64,000 nucleotides of DNA from Lachnospiraceae bacterium (GTDB lineage Bacteria; Bacillota; Clostridia; Lachnospirales; Lachnospiraceae): assembly GCA_029053015.1 (NCBI GenBank), contig JAIDHX010000019.1, positions 16,130-80,129 of the forward strand, in the 5' to 3' direction. Made by a program: the position numbers and the translations under genes. The notes under the pieces are model-generated. The model made no database searches, was not told where the DNA came from, and saw nothing but the letters and a program-made list of their open reading frames with translations. Positions within the stretch are counted from its first letter, which is position 1. Each line of letters starts with the position of its first letter. Positions 35,664 to 43,349 of this stretch are shown one piece after another.

Positions 35664-35737
35664 GGCGAGATAGCTCAGTTGGCTAGAGCATACGGTTCAT
35701 ACCCGTAGTGTCGAGGGTTCGAATCCCCCTCTCGCTA
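35664..35737 (+). tRNA. tRNA-Met (anticodon CAU)
   Basis: Cloverleaf with acceptor GGCGAGA/TCTCGCT (first pair wobble), D-arm AGCTCAGTTGGCTAGAGC, anticodon loop TTCATAC, T-arm GGGTTCGAATCCC. No 3' CCA. Elongator or ileuridine-modified use cannot be decided from sequence. Its 3' end is repeated at 38,597, marking an integration site. Confidence 0.95.
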
Positions 35738-35739
35738 CT
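35708..35739 (+). repeat. Left copy of the tRNA-Met 3'-end direct repeat (att-like)
   Basis: 32 bp covering the T-arm and acceptor end of tRNA-Met; the copy at 38,597-38,628 matches at 30 of 32 positions (CC to TT in the middle). Such flanking duplications of tRNA 3' ends are left by tyrosine-recombinase integration. Confidence 0.75.
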
Positions 35740-35740
35740 A

Positions 35741-35774
35741 AAAAAGCTGAAAACGTGATGTTTTCAGCTTTTTT
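35741..35774 (+). terminator. Intrinsic terminator after tRNA-Met
   Basis: AAAGCTGAAAAC-GTGAT-GTTTTCAGCTTT with a following T run; A/T-symmetric so it may work both ways. Confidence 0.85.
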
Positions 35775-35922
35775 GAAATGTCTGTCTTTGAGTTGCTTAA
35801 TGAGCAAACATTGATTATAATTATTATAAATATACAGAAGCTTAGACGGTCAATTTGGCATTGAATGCGGCCATAGAGGCGGCGAGAGCCGGAGAAGCCG
35901 GCTTTAAGGGAGGCAATGGCAT

Positions 35923-36078
35923 ATGGATCTAATGGACTTAATAAGAGATAAATTTTCACAGGATTGTACGATTGAGACGGTTCGGCATCTGGTCATGGCG
36001 CATTTTAATCTATCTGAAGAAGAAGCACAGGCTAAGATCGATGAGTACTTTGAGATTGTGGAGGAATATAGCAAATGA
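35923..36078 (+). CDS. Hypothetical 51-aa protein
   Basis: Short acidic, helical protein (begins MDLMDLIRDKF, ends EIVEEYSK) with GGGAGG 9 bp upstream. Its stop overlaps the start of the YunG-like gene (ATGA), implying translational coupling. I do not recognise it. The tight pairing with a possible cysteine-peptidase-like protein makes a small partner or regulatory subunit conceivable. First gene of the tRNA-Met islet. Confidence 0.6.
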   Translation: MDLMDLIRDKFSQDCTIETVRHLVMAHFNLSEEEAQAKIDEYFEIVEEYSK

Positions 36079-36539
36079 AGGAATACAAATTTTATGGTTG
36101 GGAAACGGCAGATATACAGGATACCAATGGTTTGACACCGAGGGACTATTACGATATCCTTTCTGATATCTGGTGTGCCGACACCTGTGCACCGCGGATG
36201 AGGGAAGAGTGGAGTGTCCATAATCCTACACTTGGGCAGTGTTCAATCACAGCGTTTCTGATGCAGGACATCTTTGGCGGTAAGGTTTACGGTATTTTAA
36301 GACCCGGCGGAAACTATCACTGCTTCAATGTGGTAGGGAACTGTGTGTTTGACCTGACCAGTGAGCAGTTCGGAGATGAAGTGCAGGATTACAGTAACTG
36401 TCCGGAACAGTTCAAGGAGATACATTTTGCCAAAGAGGAAAAACGGCTGCGGTATGAATATCTGCGGACACAGCTTCTGAACAAGCAGCCGTTTATTCGA
36501 CTTTGCGCAATGGAGCGTGAACACGATTTATCATATTGA
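36075..36539 (+). CDS. YunG-like protein (possible papain-like fold)
   Basis: 154 residues. The motifs DIWCADTCAPR, NPTLGQCSITAFL and GNYHCFNVV-FDLTSEQF fit YunG-type proteins of Firmicutes. Cys56 (GQCS), His82 (YHCF) and Asp93 (FDLT) are placed in the order of a papain-like catalytic triad; whether they act so is an inference. Translationally coupled to the 51-aa protein upstream. Function unknown. Confidence 0.62.
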   Translation: MKEYKFYGWETADIQDTNGLTPRDYYDILSDIWCADTCAPRMREEWSVHNPTLGQCSITAFLMQDIFGGKVYGILRPGGNYHCFNVVGNCVFDLTSEQFGDEVQDYSNCPEQFKEIHFAKEEKRLRYEYLRTQLLNKQPFIRLCAMEREHDLSY

Positions 36540-36540
36540 G

Positions 36541-36669
36541 CCGCTGTGTTTTTCCTTTTCACATTTTGCCAAATTTTCATTTGACGGCTTCTGAAAATTT
36601 GGCAGGGTCTGCTTGAAAATAGAGCGGTCGCAGCCCTTTGCACAAAGTATCTGAATAATAACGTTCCAT
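36541..36669 (-). pseudogene. Remnant of a Sel1-repeat gene (internal deletion)
   Basis: Minus-strand copy of the 5' end of the Sel1-repeat gene at 41,495-42,829. It starts at 36,669 with MERYYSDTLCKG, runs through QADPAKF, then jumps to sequence matching 42,377-42,424, after which the frame closes. About 330 bp of the parent gene is missing between the two parts. The upstream flank is also duplicated (see the repeat entry). Confidence 0.75.
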
Positions 36670-36755
36670 GTCTTGTAGGTCCTCCTTGCGGTATTGTGGC
36701 TTTAGGTTAGGTAAAGTATATATTATTTTGGAAGGATTACAACTGGGGGGGAGTG
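36595..36755. repeat. Duplicated segment, partner at about 42,752-42,911
   Basis: Near-identical stretch including the first ~24 codons and the upstream ribosome-site region of the Sel1 gene, up to the run GATTACAACTGGGGG. Shows a duplication between the tRNA-Met islet and the flank beyond it. Confidence 0.8.
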
Positions 36756-36804
36756 GGAGGAGAGGGATCTTATAATTTTGACTTTGAAAATAAGTAGTGA
36801 TTTA

Positions 36805-36833
36805 TTGGATTGGTAGAAAGTGTATGATATAAT
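36805..36833 (+). promoter_or_regulatory. Promoter of the 189-aa orphan gene
   Basis: TTGGAT, 17-bp spacer, TATAAT with an extended -10 TG. It lies in the 377-bp gene-free stretch 36,540-36,916, whose left part is the Sel1 remnant. Confidence 0.6.
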
Positions 36834-36916
36834 AAGAAAAGATGTTTGGTCATTTTCTTATCAGGGGTCAGATGAACTTGAATGATTGATTTTATCGTAA
36901 GAAAGGGAGAGTTTTA

Positions 36917-37486
36917 ATGACAGCACAAGTTGGAGATAGTTTTATATATAAAGGAGATGATTATTCAATAGTTGCAATTAGTGAGCCGATACAGTTCAAT
37001 CCGTTAGATTATGGAATAAAGCCGGTTGCATGTTGTACAGCATGTTGGAATGGATATTGGTGTGATTATCATATCTCTACGAAAGGAATTATGCTTCAAA
37101 ATTTATATATAAATTCTCAGGGGGACTATTATCCTGAAATTAATAATGTGAGTCCTGAAAGAGAAGGAAAGAAACCTTTTTTGTATATGGGACATCATCT
37201 TTATAAAAATTTAAATATATTTATGGAGTACACTGGAAAAATTCTTATAGGGAAAGATTTTATAAATGAATACTATATACATATGGGATATCAGAGCGCG
37301 TGGGCATATGAAGTTTTAGAAGAATTAGTATTTGATAATGGTAAACTCACTAAAACTGTTAACCATAGTGAAATGGCCAAGAAATTGAGATTGGAGAGGA
37401 ACCAAAAAACAAGCGATAATATACCATTATTTGTGAAGAAAAGTTTTTCGTTAGAAATGAAAGATAAAGCGTGGTGGATTGAATAA
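36917..37486 (+). CDS. Hypothetical protein (189 aa)
   Basis: Good ribosome site (AAAGGGAGAG) and its own promoter. Residues 1-65 look beta-rich (GDSFIYKGDDYSIVAIS) with a Cys-rich patch ACCTACWNGYWC that could bind metal; the C-terminal half is mixed helical with aromatic-rich YIHMGYQSAWAYEVLEELVF. I do not recognise the family. Low GC and no homologue in the window. Encoded in the tRNA-Met islet upstream of the Fic gene. Confidence 0.6.
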   Translation: MTAQVGDSFIYKGDDYSIVAISEPIQFNPLDYGIKPVACCTACWNGYWCDYHISTKGIMLQNLYINSQGDYYPEINNVSPEREGKKPFLYMGHHLYKNLNIFMEYTGKILIGKDFINEYYIHMGYQSAWAYEVLEELVFDNGKLTKTVNHSEMAKKLRLERNQKTSDNIPLFVKKSFSLEMKDKAWWIE

Positions 37487-37612
37487 AAGTCTGATTTCAA
37501 GTGACAGTAAGGGAGACAGTATGAAAATAAGATATTATATTTGAACGGTAAAGTAGAAAAATTAAATGGACGAAATTCTGGTTTTGTAGATTAAAATAAG
37601 AGGATAGATGGT

Positions 37613-38353
37613 ATGAGTGATAATGTAAAAAATGCTTTTCTAAATTTCCTTTTAGAACGATTCAAAATTGAAAGAGAAAAATTTGACAGATCAGGTGTGT
37701 ATGCATATACACAAAGATTGCTTGCCTATAATTCAAATAAGATTGAAGGCAGCACACTTACTGAGGAACAAACCGCCTCTCTATTTGATAACGGAATTTT
37801 ACCAAAATCAGATAACTATTACAGAGCAAAAGATGTTGAAGAGATGAATGGTCATTTTCTCATGTTCAATAAAATGTTGGATACATTGAACGAGCCATTA
37901 ACACGAGAATTGATAAAACAATTTCACTATGAATTGAAGTCCGGTGTATTTGAAGATCGTGCTAATGGATATGCTATTGGTGATTATAAACAGCGTCCTA
38001 ACATGATTGGCATGTATCAGACTGTAAGGCCAGAGAATGTTTCTCAGGAAATGTATTTATTAATGGATTGGTATAATAATCAAGAGGTAAATATTTCTAT
38101 CTTAGCTGAGTTTCATGCAAAATATGAGTGTATTCATCCATTCCAAGATGGTAATGGTAGAACGGGTAGGCTGATTCTTTTTAGGGAATGCTTGAAGAAC
38201 GGGATTGTACCAGTTGTGATTGAGGATACTAATAAGAACGAGTATTTGGAGGCATTAAAAGAATATAGAGAAGAAGGGAAACGGGATAAGTTGGTTGATT
38301 TGTTTGAAAAGGAACAGCAATTTTATTTGGAAAAGTGCAAGTATTTTATGTAA
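37613..38353 (+). CDS. Fic-domain protein (predicted AMP-transferase)
   Basis: 246 residues. Active-site motif HPFQDGNGRTGR (His175) is complete, so catalysis is likely: Fic enzymes attach AMP or a related group to target hydroxyls. The inhibitory helix motif SNKIEG (Ser41-Gly46, Glu45) is N-terminal, i.e. class II self-inhibition. No separate antitoxin gene is seen nearby, in line with built-in control. It is the last gene of the tRNA-Met islet. Some single-gene Fic proteins act in phage defence; that role here is speculative. Confidence 0.9.
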   Translation: MSDNVKNAFLNFLLERFKIEREKFDRSGVYAYTQRLLAYNSNKIEGSTLTEEQTASLFDNGILPKSDNYYRAKDVEEMNGHFLMFNKMLDTLNEPLTRELIKQFHYELKSGVFEDRANGYAIGDYKQRPNMIGMYQTVRPENVSQEMYLLMDWYNNQEVNISILAEFHAKYECIHPFQDGNGRTGRLILFRECLKNGIVPVVIEDTNKNEYLEALKEYREEGKRDKLVDLFEKEQQFYLEKCKYFM

Positions 38354-38596
38354 AGTGGGCATGAATGTTCAGTTTCATGGAGAAGAATAATGAATGTAGA
38401 GTATAATTCATTAATAAACAAAGAATATGATAATGATTCATCAGGGAAGATATGGACAGAGTATTACTTCCTTTTTATCATAAAAGTGAAGAAGACGCGG
38501 CAAAGCAGATTGAAAAAGCCATATCTTACTGAATATGATTACTAGGTAATCAAAGAAAAATCGTAAAACACCGTATTTTGAAGGAAAACTGGCAGT

Positions 38597-38628
38597 GTGT
38601 CGAGGGTTCGAATTTCCCTCTCGCTACT
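38597..38628 (+). repeat. Right copy of the tRNA-Met 3'-end direct repeat (att-like)
   Basis: 30 of 32 bp match the tRNA-Met 3' end at 35,708-35,739. There is no other tRNA sequence here, so this is a boundary copy. It defines a 2.9-kb islet with no integrase inside. Confidence 0.75.
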
Positions 38629-38632
38629 TTAG

Positions 38633-38672
38633 AAAAGCCCAAAAGCCTTGTAAAAGATTTTGGACTTTTTTG
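38633..38672 (+). terminator. Terminator-like hairpin at islet edge
   Basis: AAAAGCCCAAAA ... TTTTGGACTTTTTT with a weak stem and T run, placed after the tRNA 3'-end copy just as the tRNA's own terminator is placed at the left end. Confidence 0.5.
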
Positions 38673-38839
38673 TTTGTAGGGCAATCTAAATGTATTTTTA
38701 AATTGGAACATATATGATTAAATGCAATGTAAAATTAAACGAATTACTAAAAATGTATTTCAAATTATGACATATTATGATAAAGTATATTGCAGAAATA
38801 AATTTAAATAAAATTTAAAAAAGTAAAAGGAGATAAAAT

Positions 38840-39280
38840 ATGAAAACTTGTCCGGAATGCGGAGAAATATTAGGTGACTCTATAAATGTCTGCTTTAAGT
38901 GCAGGTATGATTTTAAATATAAAAGAGTGATTACAAGTACTGAAGTTGCTGACCGACGTGAAGAACGGATTAAGCAGCAGAATAAACTAATTGAAGAAGC
39001 CAAATTAAGAGAAGAGCAGAAAGGAATACAATTAGCGAAAAATCCTCTTTTTGAGTACCAAGTGATTACTGTAGATGATTTGTCAACCGGACAAGCTGAC
39101 CAAAGTAGTATTCAAAAAGTACTAAGTGAATGGTCAGAAAAAGGGTGGAGACTGCATACTATTTTTACAAATGAAATTGGAAAGTCTTCAACAGCTGCTT
39201 CTATTGGAGGATTTGGAACTGGCACTAATGCGACTATAGATCAAACAATTCTGGTTTTTGAAAGATGTATTAAGGAATAA
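38840..39280 (+). CDS. Zinc-ribbon plus DUF4177-like protein
   Basis: 146 residues: N-terminal Cys4 ribbon (CPECGE ... CFKCRYDF), a charged coiled-coil-like stretch (~30-65), then a small domain FEYQVITVDD ... LSEWSEKGWRLHTIFTNE ... LVFERCI typical of DUF4177. Ribosome site AAAAGGAGA. Function unknown. First of three consecutive genes with N-terminal zinc ribbons. Confidence 0.65.
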   Translation: MKTCPECGEILGDSINVCFKCRYDFKYKRVITSTEVADRREERIKQQNKLIEEAKLREEQKGIQLAKNPLFEYQVITVDDLSTGQADQSSIQKVLSEWSEKGWRLHTIFTNEIGKSSTAASIGGFGTGTNATIDQTILVFERCIKE

Positions 39281-39319
39281 ATTGTATAGTGGTTAATGTG
39301 TAAAGAGGCCACCATAATA

Positions 39320-39360
39320 AACAGCCCCAAATTAGACCTGAAATCTAACGAGGGGCTGTT
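39320..39360. repeat. Inverted repeat
   Basis: AACAGCCCC ... GGGGCTGTT with inner TTAGA/TCTAA pairing. Strong stem but no T run on either side, so it is a doubtful terminator. Confidence 0.5.
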
Positions 39361-39499
39361 AAAGAGTTGGTTAAATATCTTCTATTCAGTGGATTTAGAT
39401 AACGTATAATGTATTTTGGGGTTTAGGTTCCTTTGGTTTTGCGAGGCATTAATGTTTGTAGATTGTTTTATAAAATTGTGGAGAACAAATACTTAAGTA

Positions 39500-39508
39500 T
39501 GGTATAAT
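39500..39508 (+). promoter_or_regulatory. Extended -10 promoter of the CFI-box protein gene
   Basis: TGG-TATAAT 32 bp before the ATG at 39,541; no convincing -35. Confidence 0.45.
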
Positions 39509-39540
39509 AAACACAAATATTTTTCTGGAGGAGAAGTGCT

Positions 39541-40677
39541 ATGGGATTGGTAGCGGCAAGGTGTACTCAGTGTGGTGCAAACATAGAAGTTGATGACACA
39601 AAAGAAGCAGGAATATGTAAGTTTTGCGGAACTGCTTTTATAACTGAAAAGGCGATAACGAGTTATAACACATATGTTACAAATAACTTTGCAGGTGCAA
39701 ATATAAATGTTGTTGGTGGTGATATAAAAAATCTTCTTGAAATCGCTACTAATTCTTTAAATGGGGGAAATGGGAAAGAAGCATTTGAATATGCTAATAA
39801 GGCATTGGAAATTAAAGCAGATTCTAGTGAAGCATGGATAATTAAAATGCGAGCATTGGAATATGTTGGGACGATAGGTGATCCTAGAGTTGGAGAAGTT
39901 GTTACTTGTGGCAAAAGTGCCATACAATATGCCACTGACGAAAAAAAGGAAGAAGCAGAAAATGAGGTATATAAATATTATTTATCAAGGGCGTTGTCAT
40001 TATTAGTTATTGCCACAGAAAAAATCAATGATGTAACACAGTTAAAGCAAACCTTTCAAACGTTTGCAGTTGTTAGCGCATTAACAGCAGGGCAAAGAAC
40101 AATGCAGGCAGATAGCGGGACGGTAAATTTAATGGAGGGATTGTCAAATAATGCCTTATTATTAAAACTAGCAGTTCCTAAAGAAAAAATATCTGATAGT
40201 GAGGAATACCAAAATCTTGTAAAAGCAGTTGCGAATCAATATGTTGAGTATTCAAAAGGATTAACTGAAAGATATGCTATATATGGTACCAAATTATTAG
40301 ATAATGCAGTCGAATCAAGAAGAAAAATATTAGGCTTTTTCAAAGATGGTTTAAGTGAGGAAAACAAAAATACGGTATCTGAAAATGAAATCAATAATGA
40401 AGCAACTAATAATGGCTGCTACATTGCCACTTGTGTATATGGTTCTTATGATTGTCCGCAAGTATGGACATTAAGAAGATTTAGAGATTATACGCTTGAT
40501 GAAACATGGTATGGCAGATTATTTATAAAATGTTATTATGCTATCAGTCCTACACTTGTTAAATGGTTTGGCGAAATGAAATGGTTTAAGAGTTTTTGGA
40601 AAACCCGGTTAGATAAAATGGTGCAGGCTCTACAAGAAAAAGGAGTGAGTGACGCCCGTTATCAAGATAAATATTAA
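39541..40677 (+). CDS. Zinc-ribbon, TPR-like protein with C-terminal CFI-box domain
   Basis: 378 residues. N-terminal Cys4 ribbon (CTQCG ... CKFCG), a short beta linker, TPR-like helices (~60-150), a helical middle, then a C-terminal domain beginning CYIATCVYGSYDCPQVWTLR, the 'CFI-box' found at the C-terminus of varied bacterial proteins. The C-terminal helices are amphipathic or membrane-touching (YYAISPTLVKWFG). Ribosome site GGAGGAG. Role unknown. Confidence 0.7.
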   Translation: MGLVAARCTQCGANIEVDDTKEAGICKFCGTAFITEKAITSYNTYVTNNFAGANINVVGGDIKNLLEIATNSLNGGNGKEAFEYANKALEIKADSSEAWIIKMRALEYVGTIGDPRVGEVVTCGKSAIQYATDEKKEEAENEVYKYYLSRALSLLVIATEKINDVTQLKQTFQTFAVVSALTAGQRTMQADSGTVNLMEGLSNNALLLKLAVPKEKISDSEEYQNLVKAVANQYVEYSKGLTERYAIYGTKLLDNAVESRRKILGFFKDGLSEENKNTVSENEINNEATNNGCYIATCVYGSYDCPQVWTLRRFRDYTLDETWYGRLFIKCYYAISPTLVKWFGEMKWFKSFWKTRLDKMVQALQEKGVSDARYQDKY

Positions 40678-40797
40678 AATGGTTTGCAGCACGTCCTATA
40701 TATTAAGTGCATAAAATTTTCAGATGGGGAACGCACTTTATTAGGAATTGCCAATGTAGTTAGACGAATATAGAAAATATATTGTATGAGGTGCAAA

Positions 40798-41433
40798 ATG
40801 GCAATTATATGTTGTGTTTGCGGAAAGAAACAAAGCGGTTGGATCACGGATTATCCTTTGGGATCCGAGTTGGAAAATCACAGAATCTGCGCGGAGTGTG
40901 GAGAAAAATATCATAAGATACAAAATGCAAAGACATTGGAAGATGTTTCCGAAGAAATAAACTACTTTAAAGAGCAATTAGCGAAAGGTGGACAGGATGA
41001 AATAGTAAACCATTTTTTTGATTTATTATTTAAAGGCTTTGAAGCTGAGAAAACATTCATAGATGCAAATACTATTATTGCAGAGCAAAGAGACAATGCA
41101 ATTAGCAACATAATGGTGACTTCAGGATATGATTTTGAAGGCTATAAAATTACAAAATATTGCGATTTTATTTCTGCCGAGGCGGTATTTGGCATGGGAA
41201 TGTTTAAAACATTCTTGGCATCCGTATCAAGTATGACAGGAGCAGAATCAGAGGCATTTAACAAAAAAATAAAGGAAACAAAGGCAAAATCTATGTATGA
41301 TATCAGAAAAAATGCCTTGGAACTTGGAGCAAATGCGATAATTGGATTGGATATTGATTTTTCTACCATAGCTTCTGACATGGTTGTGATTATTGCAAGT
41401 GGCACTGCAGTTATCATTGAGGAAACAAAATGA
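40798..41433 (+). CDS. Zinc-ribbon plus YbjQ/UPF0145-like protein
   Basis: 211 residues. N-terminal treble-clef-like ribbon (CCVCGKKQSGW ... CAECGEKY), coiled helices, then a YbjQ/DUF74-like domain (IMVTSGYDFEGYKITKY, ALELGANAIIGLDIDF) of the type that forms pentamers. Start at ATG 40,798 (GAGGTG upstream) rather than 40,786. A strong terminator follows. Function unknown. Confidence 0.75.
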   Translation: MAIICCVCGKKQSGWITDYPLGSELENHRICAECGEKYHKIQNAKTLEDVSEEINYFKEQLAKGGQDEIVNHFFDLLFKGFEAEKTFIDANTIIAEQRDNAISNIMVTSGYDFEGYKITKYCDFISAEAVFGMGMFKTFLASVSSMTGAESEAFNKKIKETKAKSMYDIRKNALELGANAIIGLDIDFSTIASDMVVIIASGTAVIIEETK

Positions 41434-41435
41434 AA

Positions 41436-41476
41436 GGGAGCAGCCGTTATACTTTAGCGGCTGCTCCCTGTTTTTT
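41436..41476. terminator. Intrinsic terminator
   Basis: GGGAGCAGCCG ... CGGCTGCTCCC followed by TGTTTTTTT; 11-bp perfect stem. Lies between two convergent genes. Confidence 0.9.
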
Positions 41477-41494
41477 TATTTATGGGTCAATTTA

Positions 41495-42829
41495 TCATAT
41501 CGAGTCGCTGCGTCTTTTCCATTTTCCAAATAAAGTCTTTTTATAGCGTCCAAGGGCTTCAGAAGCGCCCGCAATCTTTTTGTCAGCAGCTTTTTGATAG
41601 CAGGATATCGCCATCGGAATATCTTCGGGTACGCCTACCGCCTTATCATACATATCGCCAAGGAACATCCATGCCTGACCGCTGCCTGCCTGCGCTGCCT
41701 CCTCCAGAAGCCGTTTTCCACGAATTATATCAGTACCGGTGCCCTTGCCGTAGAGGCAGCAGTACCCCATAAGCTCCTTGGGGTAATTTTGATTTTTGTT
41801 TATCAGACCTCTCATCATGCGGACAGCCATCTCATAATTGGGTTCAACGCCATAGCCCCAGAAATAGCACTGCGCAAGATACCATGCGGCGGACGGATGA
41901 CCGCCATGGAAAGCCTGTTCAAAGCAGCGGAAAGCTTCGTGATAGTCCCTCGTACAGCCCCAGCCATTGTAGTAGCAGCGTCCCGCATTATAGCTGCCGT
42001 ACTCCTCACCTGCCTGCGCTGCCATATTGAAAAGCTGCAGTGCCTTTGCATCATCCTCAGCAGCGCCTTTGTTGCCGGATAAGTACACCATCCCCAGGTC
42101 AACGGCACAAACAGCATCGTTCTCTCTGACACCCTTCTCGCACCAGCGAATCGCATCGGCATGGCGGTTCAACTTCTGATACTCCAGAACAAAAGAATGG
42201 TAATAGTCCCGCATATCCACCTTGCCATTCATGGTCTCTGCCCAGCGGAGCGCTTCTTCCGGATTCTTCGTCACACCATTTACACCATTACGCACGCTGT
42301 TGAAGGCGTTTCGGAAGGACGGGATGCAGCCCTGTTCCGATGAACGCCGGAACCACTTTAAAGCCTCGGCGGCATTTTCCTTTTCACATTTTGCAAAATT
42401 TTCATTTGACGGCTTCTGAAAATTAAGGAACATATCGCCCCAGAAATAAAACAGACCGATTGCATACTGCGCCATAGGCTCACCAGCATTTGCCATAGCC
42501 AGAGCCCCATTAAAAGCATCCTCCAGCGTTTCGGTCATCGCAGCCTTGATATCACCCTTCAAAATATCCATACGTTCTGCGCCCAGCACACAAAGGTCAC
42601 TGCCTAACTCAATGCCCCGCTTAGACAGTTGTTTTGCTTTCCTGTCATCTTCCTTCACATTCCCATCACCCCAGCCATAGCATCTGGCAAGAAAATAGAA
42701 AGCGTGAGGCTCTTCATTTGCTACAGCTTGTTCCAGAAAGCGTATCCCTTCCGGAAATTTGGCAGGGTCTGCCTGAAAATAGAGCAGCCGAAGCCCTTTG
42801 CACAAAGTATCTGAATAATAACGTTCCAT
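41495..42829 (-). CDS. Sel1-repeat (TPR-like) protein
   Basis: 444 residues, no signal peptide. At least eight Sel1-like units, e.g. AFYFLARCYGWGDG, AQYAIGLFYFWGD, YNAGRCYYNGWGC, AAWYLAQCYFWGYG and AWMFLGDMYDKAVG. Sel1 repeats are protein-binding scaffolds. GGAGG lies 11 bp upstream. A truncated copy of its 5' end sits in the islet at 36,541-36,669. Partner unknown. GC content is higher than the AT-rich genes around it. Confidence 0.85.
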   Translation of the reverse strand: MERYYSDTLCKGLRLLYFQADPAKFPEGIRFLEQAVANEEPHAFYFLARCYGWGDGNVKEDDRKAKQLSKRGIELGSDLCVLGAERMDILKGDIKAAMTETLEDAFNGALAMANAGEPMAQYAIGLFYFWGDMFLNFQKPSNENFAKCEKENAAEALKWFRRSSEQGCIPSFRNAFNSVRNGVNGVTKNPEEALRWAETMNGKVDMRDYYHSFVLEYQKLNRHADAIRWCEKGVRENDAVCAVDLGMVYLSGNKGAAEDDAKALQLFNMAAQAGEEYGSYNAGRCYYNGWGCTRDYHEAFRCFEQAFHGGHPSAAWYLAQCYFWGYGVEPNYEMAVRMMRGLINKNQNYPKELMGYCCLYGKGTGTDIIRGKRLLEEAAQAGSGQAWMFLGDMYDKAVGVPEDIPMAISCYQKAADKKIAGASEALGRYKKTLFGKWKRRSDSI

Positions 42830-43349
42830 GTCTTGTAGGTCCTCCTCGCGGTATTGTGACTTTAGGAAAAGTATATATCATTTTGGAGGGGATTACAACT
42901 GGGGGAGGGGCGAAGTGTTTCACACATATACAATATTGGCTTTCTATAAATACAAAAGGAAATTGTGGGTATGTATGGAAAAGCGGTAGAACGAAGGTTT
43001 TGTGATTGTGTGTCGACAAAAATCGACAAAAAATTACATTTAAACATGCGATTTATTACATTTAGCGTATACATGCTGAAAAAGTGCTATATTAATAACA
43101 ACAAATTGTTACATAAAACGAGAAAATGTATAGACCGAATAAGCTTATGTCATTATGCTCCGTTGCCAGGCTCCTCAATTTATGAAGAGACTTTTTTTAA
43201 TGGAAGGGAAAGCGTTGAGTTGGGCGATAGGAGCATTCCTGTAATTCAGAAATAACGCCAATAGATAAAAAGAAACCTCGTAGTAAAATAAGAGTGTTCA
43301 TCTTGGCGAATGAACAAAAACACTTTTAATCAAACGGAGGTTTCTGACG
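42830..43349. other. Gene-free stretch before IS110 remnant
   Basis: Left part is the duplicated upstream flank of the Sel1 gene. The rest is AT-rich with no coding character. From about 43,260 the sequence appears to be the left end of an IS110 element: GAAACCTC ... GAGGTTTC inverted arms and AGTGTT ... AACACT frame the start of the transposase remnant. Confidence 0.5.

Larger units (their letters stand above)
38354..38839. other. Gene-free stretch with islet boundary
   Basis: Holds a 26-codon scrap (38,452-38,532, MDRVLLPFYH...) that looks like a gene remnant, the right att-like repeat (38,597-38,628), a terminator-like hairpin, and AT-rich sequence leading to the next gene. Nothing else is recognised. 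Confidence 0.5.

Noticed and set aside
37613..38353. Fic/antitoxin two-gene toxin module
   Set aside because: The inhibitory SNKIEG motif is inside the Fic protein itself and the upstream 189-aa gene has no antitoxin features.
39320..39360. Inverted repeat as a terminator
   Set aside because: Strong stem but no T run on either strand, so kept only as an inverted repeat.
42965..43255. 96-codon frame in the gap after the Sel1 gene
   Set aside because: No ribosome site, biased composition, and it covers duplicated non-coding flank sequence.
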